DNA from: Borreliella afzelii
GTDB lineage: Bacteria > Spirochaetota > Spirochaetia > Borreliales > Borreliaceae
NCBI RefSeq assembly: GCF_014202295.1
Contig: NZ_JACHGM010000001.1
Coordinates: forward strand, 400,020 to 464,019
Length of the DNA stretch: 64,000 bases
Direction of reading: 5' to 3'
The notes beneath the pieces were generated by a model. That model made no database searches. It had not been told where the DNA came from and worked only from the letters and a program-made list of their open reading frames with translations. This document shows, one piece after another, positions 9,533-18,736 of this stretch (the stretch's first letter is position 1; the number at the start of each line of letters is the position of its first letter). The position numbers and the translations under genes were made by a program.

Positions 9533-10897
9533 CTATTTGTATTTTTTAATTAAAATGGGTTTAGTCCAATAACGAGTACAAGTAAAAACAACTAAAATTA
9601 TAATTGCTAAATAATTTGAAATTATGAAAGCATAACCCAAAGAATTTTCAATTATGCCAAAATGCTGAAAAATAAACACTACTGGGAGACGAATAAGCCA
9701 TAATCTAATAAAAATAATAATCATTGCAATTTTTGTTCTACCAGACCCAATAAGTCCTCCAAAAAATACTTGTTGTAATCCATATCCAAAAGTACCAATG
9801 GTTGTTAACAATAAATAATTATTAGCATAATTTAAAACTTCTAAATCATTCGTAAACAACCCTAATATAAAATGTTTATTAATAATAACAATCGAATTTA
9901 TTATTAATAAAATAATCAAAGAAATAAAAAATCCCTTTTTTAAAACTTCTTCCACCCTATTGATTTTCTTAGCACCAAGATTTTGGCCAACAATTGAAAT
10001 AATTCCAGTACCAATTCCCATAGCAGGAAGAAATAAAAAAGAAATAATGGTGTTTGTAAGTCCATACGCCGCTAAAAATTTCGGACTAATCTCAATAACA
10101 ATATAATTAAAAATAAAAAAAGACAATGAAACCATTATTTGCCCAAAAGTTGAAGGCAATCCTAAATTAACAATTTCTTTAATAGATCTTACGTCTAGCG
10201 CCAAGTCTTTCGGATAAATTTTCAATCCACGATTTAGTCTGTAAGTTAAACATAAATAAAAAGCAACGGTTAACAATTTTGAAAATAAAGTAGCCCAAGC
10301 GGCCCCGGTAATGCCCATATTAAAACTAAATATTAAAATTGGATCAAGAATAAAATTAACAATATTAGCAAATAAAACTATTATCATTGAAAGGATGGTT
10401 TCTCCTTGAGCATTTAAAATATATGTAATTGAAATGCTTAAAAACATAATAGGTATTCCAAAAATTGTCACATAAAAATAAGCTCTTGAAAGTTCTTTAA
10501 GGTCGCCTTTTACACCTAATAAATCTAAAAGATGCTCAATAAAAAAAAAAGCACAAATAGCAACAAATAGGGACAAAACAAAGTTTAAAACAATAAGTTG
10601 CCCTGCATACCTTGAAAAACGAGAAAAATTTCCCTCTCCTATACATTTGGACATCAAAGAAATGCTTCCTGTAGCCATACCCATAGCAATAGCCATAATA
10701 AAAAAATTTACAGGACCAGCAAGTGAAAGCGCTGACAAAGGCATGGCTCCAAGTTTACCAACATAAAACATATCAGTAAGATCATAAAAAGCTTGAATAA
10801 TATTGGTTATAACAATAGGAAAACTTATTAAAAAAAGAACCTTATATAGGTTGCCATTTAATATTAATTCCCTAGTCTTGCTCTTATTTGTAGACAT
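9533..10897 (-). CDS. MATE-family multidrug/cation exporter
   Basis: The 454-residue membrane protein has about 12 hydrophobic segments arranged as two six-helix halves, the MATE (NorM/DinF) plan. The N-terminal half shows LISFPIVITNIIQAFYDLTDMFYVGKLG, including the family's P-x-x-x-N and D-x-x-F-VG pattern, and ALSLAGPVNFF follows. Such proteins export drugs or metabolites using a Na+ or H+ gradient. The substrate cannot be told from sequence. The gene is monocistronic. Confidence 0.88.
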   Translation of the reverse strand: MSTNKSKTRELILNGNLYKVLFLISFPIVITNIIQAFYDLTDMFYVGKLGAMPLSALSLAGPVNFFIMAIAMGMATGSISLMSKCIGEGNFSRFSRYAGQLIVLNFVLSLFVAICAFFFIEHLLDLLGVKGDLKELSRAYFYVTIFGIPIMFLSISITYILNAQGETILSMIIVLFANIVNFILDPILIFSFNMGITGAAWATLFSKLLTVAFYLCLTYRLNRGLKIYPKDLALDVRSIKEIVNLGLPSTFGQIMVSLSFFIFNYIVIEISPKFLAAYGLTNTIISFLFLPAMGIGTGIISIVGQNLGAKKINRVEEVLKKGFFISLIILLIINSIVIINKHFILGLFTNDLEVLNYANNYLLLTTIGTFGYGLQQVFFGGLIGSGRTKIAMIIIFIRLWLIRLPVVFIFQHFGIIENSLGYAFIISNYLAIIILVVFTCTRYWTKPILIKKYK

Positions 10898-11386
10898 AAA
10901 ATTTCATCCTTATCTAAAATATTTCTTTATAAAAAATCTAAACTCAAATTTATTCATCAATAATAAAAAAGCATTTGATTTATAATTTTTGAAATTAAAA
11001 ATCAATATATAATGTCAAAACAATTAGCAGTTAACGTGTTATGCATTACAATAGTCAAGATACAAATAAAATCTATTAACCTGCTACACCAAAAAAATCA
11101 TATCTAAAAACAGAAAAATTAAAACCAGATATAATAAAAATTCAATAATACTGTTTTAATCATAAATAAGCAGCAATTAATAAAATTAAAAACATTCTCA
11201 CAAATTAAAGCAGAGTAATAAACATTTATTTAAAATAATAAATAATATTAGATAAAAAATCCCCACAATAAAAATTAATTTAATATAATTTCATTCATAA
11301 TTCAACCTCTTAATACCTTATCTTTATTCTCTTAAAAACATTTTCCATAAATCACATATAATATAATAAAGCCTAATACTAAGAAG
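10898..11386. other. Intergenic region without a recognised gene
   Basis: These 489 AT-rich bases lie between the MATE gene start and the murA stop, both minus strand. I see no RNA gene, repeat or strong hairpin. A minus-strand TTGACA near 11014-11019 could be part of the MATE promoter, but it has no convincing -10 at proper spacing. Confidence 0.5.
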
Positions 11387-12670
11387 CTATTGACTTTTAA
11401 CTCTCTTGATTTTTGCACCCAAATTAATTAATTTGCTAGCTACATCTTCGTATCCCCTTTCAATTTGATAAACATTTTGGATCTCACTGCGACCTTCAGC
11501 AACAAAAGCAGCAATAAGAAGAGCCATTCCTGCCCTTACATCCGGAGAAGATAAAACGCTACCTTTAAGTGGAGCTTTACCTGTAACTACTACACGGTGT
11601 GGATCACAAAGTACAATTCTAGCCCCCATTTTTATTAACTTATCTACAAAAAACATCCTAGATTCAAACATCTTCTCAAAAACAAGAACCGTGCCTTCTA
11701 CTTGAGTTGCAGTAACTATAATAATACTCATAAGGTCTGTTGGAAAGGCTGGCCACGGACCATCATCAATTTTTGGAATTTGTCCACCAAAATCTAATTT
11801 GACTTTTAATTCTTGTTTATCTCTTACATATACATTTTCCCTATCATATTCAAAATTAATACCAAGTTTTGAATATATATGCCTAATTAATCTGAAATGC
11901 TGGGGATCTGCTTTTTTAATTTCCAGCTCGCCTCCTGTTAATGCAGCAAGGCTAATTAAAGAACCAACTTGCATAAAATCGGCTCCTATTCTAAATATGG
12001 TTCCACTTAATTTTTTTACACCCTTTATTTCTAAAACATTTGAACCAATCCCCAAAATATTAGCACCCATTGAATTTAGCATATTACATAAATCTTGAAC
12101 ATGTGGCTCACAAGCAGCGTTCATAATAACAGTATTCCCTTCAGCAAGAACCGCAGCCATAATGATATTTTCTGTGGCTGTAACAGAAGCTTCATCTAAA
12201 AACATTTCAGCTCCAACAAGCTTGTTGGCCTTTAAAACAATCCTTTCATCTTTTATACTTAACTTAGCCCCCAGCTTACAAAGACCGTAAAAATGAGTAT
12301 CAAGCCGCCTCTTTCCAATCACATCTCCTCCTGGAAGCGCCATATCTATTTTTCCAAATCTAGAAACAAAAGGTCCTAATAAAAGGATGGAAGCCCTAAT
12401 TAAATCTGTAAAAGAGGAATCTATTTCGGTTTTTACAATATCTAAAACTTTTATTTTTAAAGTATTACCCTCTCTTACAATATCTGCTCCTATATCACTT
12501 AAAATATCTAAAACAACTTTCACATCATTAATATTAGGAATATTTTCTAAAATAACATCTTCATCGGTAAGCAAAGCAGCCAAAATACAAGGCAAGGCAG
12601 AATTCTTATTACCACTAGCTGTAATTTGACCACCTATCTTAAAACCGCCTTCTACAATATAACTATGCAT
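11387..12670 (-). CDS. murA: UDP-N-acetylglucosamine 1-carboxyvinyltransferase
   Basis: MurA catalyses the first committed step of peptidoglycan synthesis, moving enolpyruvate from PEP to UDP-GlcNAc. The start is the ATG at 12670, after AGGAGGGTGGGTT, giving 427 residues. NKNSALPCILAALLT near residue 21 matches the family N-terminus. The active-site loop reads LPGGDVIGKRRLDTH, so the usual catalytic Cys (Cys115 in E. coli) is Asp116. This Asp form is known from Borrelia and is insensitive to fosfomycin. It is the only peptidoglycan precursor gene seen in the window. Confidence 0.97.
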   Translation of the reverse strand: MHSYIVEGGFKIGGQITASGNKNSALPCILAALLTDEDVILENIPNINDVKVVLDILSDIGADIVREGNTLKIKVLDIVKTEIDSSFTDLIRASILLLGPFVSRFGKIDMALPGGDVIGKRRLDTHFYGLCKLGAKLSIKDERIVLKANKLVGAEMFLDEASVTATENIIMAAVLAEGNTVIMNAACEPHVQDLCNMLNSMGANILGIGSNVLEIKGVKKLSGTIFRIGADFMQVGSLISLAALTGGELEIKKADPQHFRLIRHIYSKLGINFEYDRENVYVRDKQELKVKLDFGGQIPKIDDGPWPAFPTDLMSIIIVTATQVEGTVLVFEKMFESRMFFVDKLIKMGARIVLCDPHRVVVTGKAPLKGSVLSSPDVRAGMALLIAAFVAEGRSEIQNVYQIERGYEDVASKLINLGAKIKRVKSQ

Positions 12671-12775
12671 AACCCACCCTCCTATACATATACTACATAT
12701 ACACAAGAAAACTAATAAAATTAAATCACACAGATAAGATCAATTAAATTTAAAGGATAGCTGAAAAATTAAATA

Positions 12776-13597
12776 TCAAACAATACCCATATCTTTTAAA
12801 CTTGATTTATAATCGATATATTCTCTGATAGACTCTACAGAAAAAGGATGTCCATTCTCATCAATATCAATTAAAACACCGTTAAAGCCAAGGCCTTCCC
12901 AAGATTCATCGAATTTCTGATTTAAAAATCCTTTCAAAAATTTATCTACCTCTAAATTGGGAACATATCCAAAAACACTATCCAAACTCCCAACTCTGCC
13001 TAAATCAGTTATAATAGCAGTATTATCTAAAATTCTCAAATCAGCTGTTAAAATTCTTTTTCCAGTTCCAAGACAAGCACTAACTCTTGATTTTAGATAA
13101 AAAAACAAAGCATTCACTTCGGCCGTAGTATTTGAATCAAAAAGAACAATAATATTATTTGTTTGTGTTTTGATTCTTTTATAAAAAAAATCAAAACTAT
13201 AAAAAGGATGATTAAAATTATACTTAGTTATTCCTGTTTGACCTACAATTCTCATCACAGCCAACTTCTTGCCATTAATATTATAAATAAAATAAGAATA
13301 TCCTTTTAACTTTGCAGGACAATTTAAGGGTTTTAAAATAAAATTATACTTATCAAGTTCATTAAATAAATCGTACCTTGCAAAAGCATTTTCACCTAAG
13401 GTTAACACATCAACTCCATACTTTTTCAACAAAAAGGCATGCTTCTTACCAAGACCTCTTAAACCCGTAGTAAAATTATTACCAGATATTACAAAATCAA
13501 TCCCTTTTCTAACCTTAAAAGATGATAAAAAAGATTTTATCGCAATAATCCCAGCTTTACCTATAACCTCGCCAGCAATTAAAACTCTTAAAGACAT
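12776..13597 (-). CDS. YmdB-family metallophosphoesterase homologue, probably catalytically dead
   Basis: The 273-residue protein follows the YmdB (TIGR00282) plan along its whole length: an N-terminal RVLIAGEVIGKAG strand-loop, LTLGENAFARYDLF, VMRIVGQTGI, and TADLRILDNTAIITDLG-RVGSLDSV-GY. In active YmdB phosphodiesterases a dinuclear metal site uses Asp, Glu, Asn-His and three further His. Here those positions read Glu10, Asn40, Asn41, Glu69-Asn70, Ser155, Gly179 and Arg181. The fold seems kept but the metal site is lost. It may be a binding or regulatory protein. Confidence 0.75.
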   Translation of the reverse strand: MSLRVLIAGEVIGKAGIIAIKSFLSSFKVRKGIDFVISGNNFTTGLRGLGKKHAFLLKKYGVDVLTLGENAFARYDLFNELDKYNFILKPLNCPAKLKGYSYFIYNINGKKLAVMRIVGQTGITKYNFNHPFYSFDFFYKRIKTQTNNIIVLFDSNTTAEVNALFFYLKSRVSACLGTGKRILTADLRILDNTAIITDLGRVGSLDSVFGYVPNLEVDKFLKGFLNQKFDESWEGLGFNGVLIDIDENGHPFSVESIREYIDYKSSLKDMGIV

Positions 13598-13610
13598 AAA
13601 GCCTCTCTTT

Positions 13611-13838
13611 TTATTGATCTAATTCAAATAATTTAATAAGTAAACTTCGTACAATAAAAATTGACACAAAATACCCCACCAAAACAGCAAAAACAATCAT
13701 CATAAAAATTAATATAAATTGCAAATAAGGCTTTACGATAATACTAAATTTAATAACTAAAAGAAACTCTAAAAAGAAAACTAAAAACATTAAAAATAAG
13801 TTCATTAACACGCATAAAATAAAACCCAAAATCTTCAT
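13611..13838 (-). CDS. Small two-helix membrane protein of unknown function
   Basis: The 75 residues are almost entirely hydrophobic, with two predicted membrane helices (about 5-30 and 37-65) and a short charged tail. Its start overlaps the end of lspA by four bases, indicating translational coupling. No family is recognised. The close linkage suggests a membrane or lipoprotein-processing context, but that is inference. Confidence 0.65.
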   Translation of the reverse strand: MKILGFILCVLMNLFLMFLVFFLEFLLVIKFSIIVKPYLQFILIFMMIVFAVLVGYFVSIFIVRSLLIKLFELDQ

Positions 13839-14347
13839 GTATTAAACGCTTTTCTTTTTATAAAAAAATCATAAACCAAAAATAAAATCATTCCTATAAC
13901 AACATAGCTATCTGCAAAATTAAAAGTAGGCCATCTATCAAGTCCAAAAATTCCATAAAATTTGAAATCCAAAAAATCTACAACTCCAGAAGGTCTAAAT
14001 AATCTATCAATAACATTGCCCACTCCTCCTGAAAAAATTAATAAAAGTGAAATCCTGGCAATACGATTTTTTTCTTTCAAAGAAAGAGAAAAAATAAATA
14101 TCAAAATAAAAATAGGCATTGCAAGAAAAAAAATTTTTTTCAAACTATAATTAATATTCGAACCTATAGAAAACAAAATACCTGTATTTCTTACATGTAT
14201 TATCCTAAAAAAATTCTCAAAAAAAGAAAAATATACTGAACCCAATTTGACATACTTCACAACCAAATACTTAGAAAGTTGATCAAAAAAAATTAAACTA
14301 ATAATAAATATAAAAATATTGAAATATTGTTTACTTTTAACGCTCAT
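13835..14347 (-). CDS. lspA: Lipoprotein signal peptidase (signal peptidase II)
   Basis: LspA cleaves prolipoprotein signal peptides before the lipidated Cys, an essential task in this lipoprotein-rich spirochete. The 170 residues have four membrane segments. The catalytic aspartates appear as Asp124 in GVVDFLDF and Asp146 in FNFADSYV, with the conserved NVIDRLFRP block before them. It overlaps the small membrane protein by four bases and follows the NIF3 gene by ten. Confidence 0.96.
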   Translation of the reverse strand: MSVKSKQYFNIFIFIISLIFFDQLSKYLVVKYVKLGSVYFSFFENFFRIIHVRNTGILFSIGSNINYSLKKIFFLAMPIFILIFIFSLSLKEKNRIARISLLLIFSGGVGNVIDRLFRPSGVVDFLDFKFYGIFGLDRWPTFNFADSYVVIGMILFLVYDFFIKRKAFNT

Positions 14348-14357
14348 ACAAAAATCC

Positions 14358-15104
14358 TTATAAATTAGTATCTTTACAAATAAATTTAACCTCTAAATCT
14401 TCTTGAATTTTAAAATCTTCCATTAATTTAATTAAACCAAAAGTTTCAGTAAAATAATGTCCCGCAAAAATCAAGCTTACACCACATTCTTCTGCTAAAG
14501 AGTATATTTGATGAGAAGTATCTCCGGTTATAAACAAATCTATATCATAATGTAAAGCCTCTTCAAAAAAAGAATATCCAGAACCACTAACAATTGCGAC
14601 CTTATTCACCTTTTCTTTAAACTTTTTCGAAAAAAGAATATGTTTATTTTTCTTTTTGATTTTTTCTAAAATTTCAGAAAAACTAAAAGCAGAATCAGCA
14701 ATAATTCCTAGATTAAATCCTTCATAATTTGCGAAAGCAAAAGGATTTGTTAATCCTAAAAAATCTGAGAACACTTTGCTGTGCGAATAAACAGAATGGG
14801 CATCCATAGGCAAGTGCACTGAATAAAGAGCCAAATTATTTTCAATCAAGAACTTCACTTTATTATACATATTAGAAATAATGCGCTCTTTTTTTGACCA
14901 AAAAATACCGTGATGGGTAATTAAAAAATCATTTCCTTTTGCTTCTTTTAAAGTTGAATAGCTAGCATCAACTGCAAAGGCAACCTTGTTAACCTCAGCA
15001 CTAAGATCTCCTACTTGAAGACCGTTTAAATTTTTATCAACATGCTCATACTTTTTTATATCAAAAATTGAATTAAGTTTAAAAAACAAATCTCTTACAT
15101 TCAA
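14358..15104 (-). CDS. NIF3-like (YbgI/YqfO, DUF34) metal-binding protein
   Basis: NIF3 proteins form hexameric rings with a dinuclear metal site; their true reaction is unsettled, and some are annotated GTP cyclohydrolase I type 2. The metal residues seem complete: LITHHGIFW near 64, HLPMDAH near 98, and GHYFTETFG near the C-terminus. The 248 residues match the short bacterial form. It sits one base after the PgeF-like gene. Confidence 0.88.
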   Translation of the reverse strand: MNVRDLFFKLNSIFDIKKYEHVDKNLNGLQVGDLSAEVNKVAFAVDASYSTLKEAKGNDFLITHHGIFWSKKERIISNMYNKVKFLIENNLALYSVHLPMDAHSVYSHSKVFSDFLGLTNPFAFANYEGFNLGIIADSAFSFSEILEKIKKKNKHILFSKKFKEKVNKVAIVSGSGYSFFEEALHYDIDLFITGDTSHQIYSLAEECGVSLIFAGHYFTETFGLIKLMEDFKIQEDLEVKFICKDTNL

Positions 15105-15105
15105 G

Positions 15106-15795
15106 TTAAATTCTCCAAATTAAAGCATAACTTTGCCCCTCTCTTAATCTTCTATAAGAATAAAGATTCTTAGAGCAATACGTACAAAGTTTTGAACTAT
15201 AAATATTTAAATTAAAACTAGAAAGTAAATTAAAATTAAAACTAGCATTATCAAAGTATATTTTATTATCTCTTATGGAAAAAGCCGTATTTAATAAACT
15301 TTTGCTAAATTTATTACTTACTTCTTTCAAGAAAATTTCAGAAACTTCATAACAACAAGATCTGTTATAAGGTCCAAAAACAATTTTTAAATCTTTAAAA
15401 GATGATCCCATTTTTTCAAACATAAACAACATTTTTAAAATAATCAAGCTAAAGCTTCCTTTATATCCACTGTGAATAAGTCCTATAATTTTTTTTACTG
15501 AGTCATAAAAGTAAATTGGAAGACAATCTGCAAAGTAAGTAACAAGAGCTACATCTAAAGAACTAGATATAAGACCATCTCCTTCTTGAAAATTTATAAA
15601 ATCATCTTTAACTTCATAAATAATATCTGTGTGTAATTGTTTTAAATATTTTATTTTCTTTGACTTAGGAACAAAGTTTAAATTATCATTACTAAGTTCT
15701 TTTAAATTTAGATGAAAAGGTTTTTTAGTATAAATCATTTTAACATCATCCGCTATCCTAAATTCATAATAAAGTTCATGATCTATTGTTTTCAC
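15106..15795 (-). CDS. PgeF/YlmD-type peptidoglycan-editing (former 'laccase') protein
   Basis: The 229-residue protein belongs to the DUF152/Cu-oxidase_4 family. Some members remove Ser-containing precursors from the peptidoglycan pathway and others act on purine nucleosides. The metal-ligand motifs appear in order as YFADCLPIYF, GLIHSGYKGS (usual form AHAGWRG) and CCYEVSE. It overlaps lptB by four bases. The changes W-R to Y-K in the central motif are conservative. Confidence 0.85.
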   Translation of the reverse strand: MKTIDHELYYEFRIADDVKMIYTKKPFHLNLKELSNDNLNFVPKSKKIKYLKQLHTDIIYEVKDDFINFQEGDGLISSSLDVALVTYFADCLPIYFYDSVKKIIGLIHSGYKGSFSLIILKMLFMFEKMGSSFKDLKIVFGPYNRSCCYEVSEIFLKEVSNKFSKSLLNTAFSIRDNKIYFDNASFNFNLLSSFNLNIYSSKLCTYCSKNLYSYRRLREGQSYALIWRI

Positions 15796-16586
15796 AATCT
15801 AAATTCTTCTCCTAAATAAAGCTTTTTGGCTTTTTCGCTGCTTACTATATAATCAACATCACCCTCATCAAGCACTTGCCCCTGATAAACAATATAAGCT
15901 CTATCAATTATATCAAAAGCATCTCTTACATTATGATCGGTAATAAGAACTCCAATGTTTCTTTCTTTTAAAATTTTTATTATATTCTTGATATCTCCGA
16001 TTGCAATAGGATCAATACCTGCAAAAGGTTCATCCAAGAGTAAAAAATAGGGATTTACAGCTAAAGCTCTTGCTATCTCTACACGCCTTCTCTCTCCACC
16101 AGAAAGAGTATAAGCTTTTTGACTTTGTATTCTTTTTATTTCAAATTCTTTAAGTAAATTCACAAGCTCTATCTTACGCTCAGCCTTGGATAGATCCTCT
16201 CTTCTCTCTAAAGCAACCATAATATTCTCTTCAACTGTAAGTTCTCTGAAAATTGAAGCATCTTGAGGAAGATACACAATTCCTATCCGTGCACGCTCAT
16301 ACATATTAAGAGCTGAAATGTTATAATCATTTATTAAAACTTTACCCGCATTGGGCTTAATGAATCCTACAATAGTATAAAATGTTGTTGTTTTTCCAGC
16401 TCCATTTGGACCAAGAAGCCCCACAACTTCGCCTTTATGAATGTTAATCGTAATACCATTAACAGCAAACTTTTCACCATATTTTTTAATAATGTTATCT
16501 GCTTTTAAGACAACATTATTAACGGAATTAAGATTAAGACTTTCCTTAATCTCCTTTATTTTATTTTTTTTCTTCAGAAGCATCAT
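15792..16586 (-). CDS. lptB: ABC transporter ATPase, LptB-like
   Basis: LptB powers extraction of lipopolysaccharide from the inner membrane in other Gram-negatives. Walker A GLLGPNGAGKTT, signature LSGGERRR and Walker B LLLDEPFAGID are intact. The closest pattern is LptB (GVGIVYLPQ-like AGIGYLPQEASIF block). The start is uncertain. I chose the ATG at 16586, inside the end of lptA; the conserved domain begins about 20 residues later, and longer and shorter readings are possible. Borrelia lacks LPS, so the cargo must differ. Confidence 0.88.
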   Translation of the reverse strand: MMLLKKKNKIKEIKESLNLNSVNNVVLKADNIIKKYGEKFAVNGITINIHKGEVVGLLGPNGAGKTTTFYTIVGFIKPNAGKVLINDYNISALNMYERARIGIVYLPQDASIFRELTVEENIMVALERREDLSKAERKIELVNLLKEFEIKRIQSQKAYTLSGGERRRVEIARALAVNPYFLLLDEPFAGIDPIAIGDIKNIIKILKERNIGVLITDHNVRDAFDIIDRAYIVYQGQVLDEGDVDYIVSSEKAKKLYLGEEFRL

Positions 16587-17256
16587 TTTCAACTTGAGTA
16601 AACTCTCCTTCAACACTTCCCTCAAGTTTATACCTATTAGTTTTTGTATTGAAAATTATTCTTGAAGCAGAATAATAATTATCTTTCTGGTAAATTACTG
16701 GGACCCCCTCAAGAACCATTTCTTTCTCTTCTTTATTATAAGTTCCATTCTCAGCTCTTGCAAAAGTATCATCCTTATATATTTTAACAGAATATTGCAT
16801 AATATAAACATTAGATTTATTACTCCCCTCAACTCTTTCTGCTTTAATAAGCATATTGTTTTCTAAGTCTTCAAGCTCAACCCCTTTTTGAAGATAAAAA
16901 TTATCCAATTTTTTATTAAAAAACAAAAACTGAGCCTTAACATGCATCTTATTCTTATAATCTTCATAAAAAACATTGCCTCGAGCTTCAAGATAAGAGC
17001 CATTTTCTCCATAAATTTCAATTTCATCTGCCCTAAGCTTAAAATCTGACGAAATAACCTCTGAATTCCCTTTTAAAACAATTTTTTTATAAAAAGAAGA
17101 CACTATTCCTTGTGCAAAATCTGACTTAAAGGTAAAATTAGTATTTTTCTCTTCATTTCCCTTAACCCCTTCAGATTTAAGGCTAGATTCTTCTTGTGCT
17201 GCTTGAATATTATTAACAAAAATAATAAAAATCCATATTAAAATTAAATCCCTCAA
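16561..17256 (-). CDS. LptA/OstA-like periplasmic bridge protein
   Basis: The 231-residue protein has a signal peptide ending near NNIQA. Repeated beta-strand segments follow, typical of OstA/LptA beta-jellyroll domains (GNSEVISSDFKLRADEIEIYGENG, ARGNVFYED, KAERVEGSNKSN). LptA forms a periplasmic bridge for lipid transport. It overlaps the LptC-like gene by four bases and the LptB gene by about 26, so the three form a unit. Confidence 0.82.
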   Translation of the reverse strand: MRDLILIWIFIIFVNNIQAAQEESSLKSEGVKGNEEKNTNFTFKSDFAQGIVSSFYKKIVLKGNSEVISSDFKLRADEIEIYGENGSYLEARGNVFYEDYKNKMHVKAQFLFFNKKLDNFYLQKGVELEDLENNMLIKAERVEGSNKSNVYIMQYSVKIYKDDTFARAENGTYNKEEKEMVLEGVPVIYQKDNYYSASRIIFNTKTNRYKLEGSVEGEFTQVENDASEEKK

Positions 17257-17780
17257 TTCATGATTCCTTCAACCCCAGAATCAAAATAAAAAACATTGCT
17301 ATTTAAAAAATAAGAAAATCCCTTTCCTTTTATTTTGCTATCATTAAATCTAATTAATACTAGCTCATTTGGAGGAGATTGCAACTTCTTGTCTTTATTC
17401 TTCCATAAAAGCCTATTTGAATTAAGCAAATAATAATTATTCTTATCCTCTATCTTAAATTCTACAGAATCTCTCATATCCAAATCCTTTGTAATATAAG
17501 AACCTTCCAAATTATTAAATTTCCCTGAAATTTCATTATCTAGCGAATGATATAAAAACCTTCCATTCTCTACCTTATAAATTTTATAATCATTAAAATA
17601 GCTAAAACTTAAGGATTCTAAAACAGTTTGCTCTTTATTGTATGCAACATCATAATAATTGATTCCTAATATCTGTATTGAAGGAAACTTTTTTGCCTCA
17701 TCAGATCTATTAGAATATTCATCATAATCGAAAGTGCAAGCAAAAAACAAAAATAACAAATAAAGCCTAAGTATTCTCAT
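17253..17780 (-). CDS. LptC-like protein with a lipoprotein signal
   Basis: The 175-residue product starts with a hydrophobic stretch ending FFA-Cys15, a likely lipobox; classical LptC instead keeps an uncleaved membrane helix. The body shows LptC/OstA-type beta repeats (YFNDYKIYKVENGRFLYHSLD, IEDKNNYYLLNSNRLLWKNKDK). It overlaps the LptA-like gene by four bases. The assignment rests on domain pattern and context. Confidence 0.72.
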   Translation of the reverse strand: MRILRLYLLFLFFACTFDYDEYSNRSDEAKKFPSIQILGINYYDVAYNKEQTVLESLSFSYFNDYKIYKVENGRFLYHSLDNEISGKFNNLEGSYITKDLDMRDSVEFKIEDKNNYYLLNSNRLLWKNKDKKLQSPPNELVLIRFNDSKIKGKGFSYFLNSNVFYFDSGVEGIMN

Positions 17781-18057
17781 AAATATTTTTCACAAAACTA
17801 GAAATTTTTTATTTCAATTAACAATATATTAAACATAACATTAAAAACTTTATCAAACAAAATTTATTTACATAACCAATTATAATGTAAAACTTAAGAG
17901 TAAAATAAATACACCACTTTCAAGAACAGTTTTTTGTATAAAATTTCTCCTAAGAATGTAAGAAATTAAAACAAAAATACAAAAAGTGTTTCTATTTTAG
18001 ATTGGTATTAAATTAGCAATTTAAAATTTATCCCTTCAAAGAAATAGATTATAAAAA

Positions 18058-18567
18058 TTAACAATAATAATGCTCACATTCATCATCTCTTTTGTAGTTT
18101 AAAATTTCATTATCTTTAAACCAAATTGATATTTCGCGAATCGCATCTACCTCATTTGCAGATGCATGAATCACATTATAGATTGAAAAGCCTTTTTCAT
18201 TTGAATATTTAAGACTGTGATAAGAGAAATCTCCTCGTATTGTTCCAGGAATGGCTAATTTTGGCTCAGTAGCACCGCAAAGCTTTCTAACAACCTCAAT
18301 GCTTTCAACTCCTTCAACAACAAATACAAAAACAGGAGAATTTGAAATAAATTTAACTAAAGACCTCCAAACCGCCTCACTATGCCTAAGGGCAACATCA
18401 TCATACAAATAATGTTTTTTTGCTAGATTCTCATCAACAATAAGCATTTTAGCAGCCACCATTTTTAAACCCACCCTTTCAAATCTAGCAACTATATCGC
18501 CAATCAAACCCCTTCTAACTCCATCTGGCTTAATAATACATAAAGTCTTTTGTAACAACATTGACAT
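18058..18567 (-). CDS. ndk: Nucleoside diphosphate kinase
   Basis: Ndk transfers the gamma phosphate between NTPs and NDPs through a phosphohistidine. The start MSMLLQKT at 18567 has AGGAGG five bases upstream. KPDGVRRGLIG, PGTIRGDFS and the active-site NVIHASANE are all present. At 169 residues it is about 20-25 longer than the common form, mostly from a C-terminal tail (LNYKRDDECEHYYC). It stands alone between the lpt set and ebfC. Confidence 0.95.
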   Translation of the reverse strand: MSMLLQKTLCIIKPDGVRRGLIGDIVARFERVGLKMVAAKMLIVDENLAKKHYLYDDVALRHSEAVWRSLVKFISNSPVFVFVVEGVESIEVVRKLCGATEPKLAIPGTIRGDFSYHSLKYSNEKGFSIYNVIHASANEVDAIREISIWFKDNEILNYKRDDECEHYYC

Positions 18568-18736
18568 AAAATCCTCCTAAAATTCAGAACATGTATTAAA
18601 AAAATTAAATAAATCAAAATACTTACTTAATACCAAAATTATATCTGATTAATTAAATTTATATGGAATACTATAAGTTATAAAGCGCTTAACATCATAT
18701 TGAAAAATCAAAATATAACTTTTACAAAATCAACAA

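Noticed and set aside
16587..16625. Upstream TTG start for lptB
   Set aside because: It would extend the protein deep into lptA with no family match; the conserved ATPase starts well downstream.
18680..18695. AAAGCGCTT palindrome upstream of ndk
   Set aside because: It is a short palindrome without a paired promoter element or second copy.
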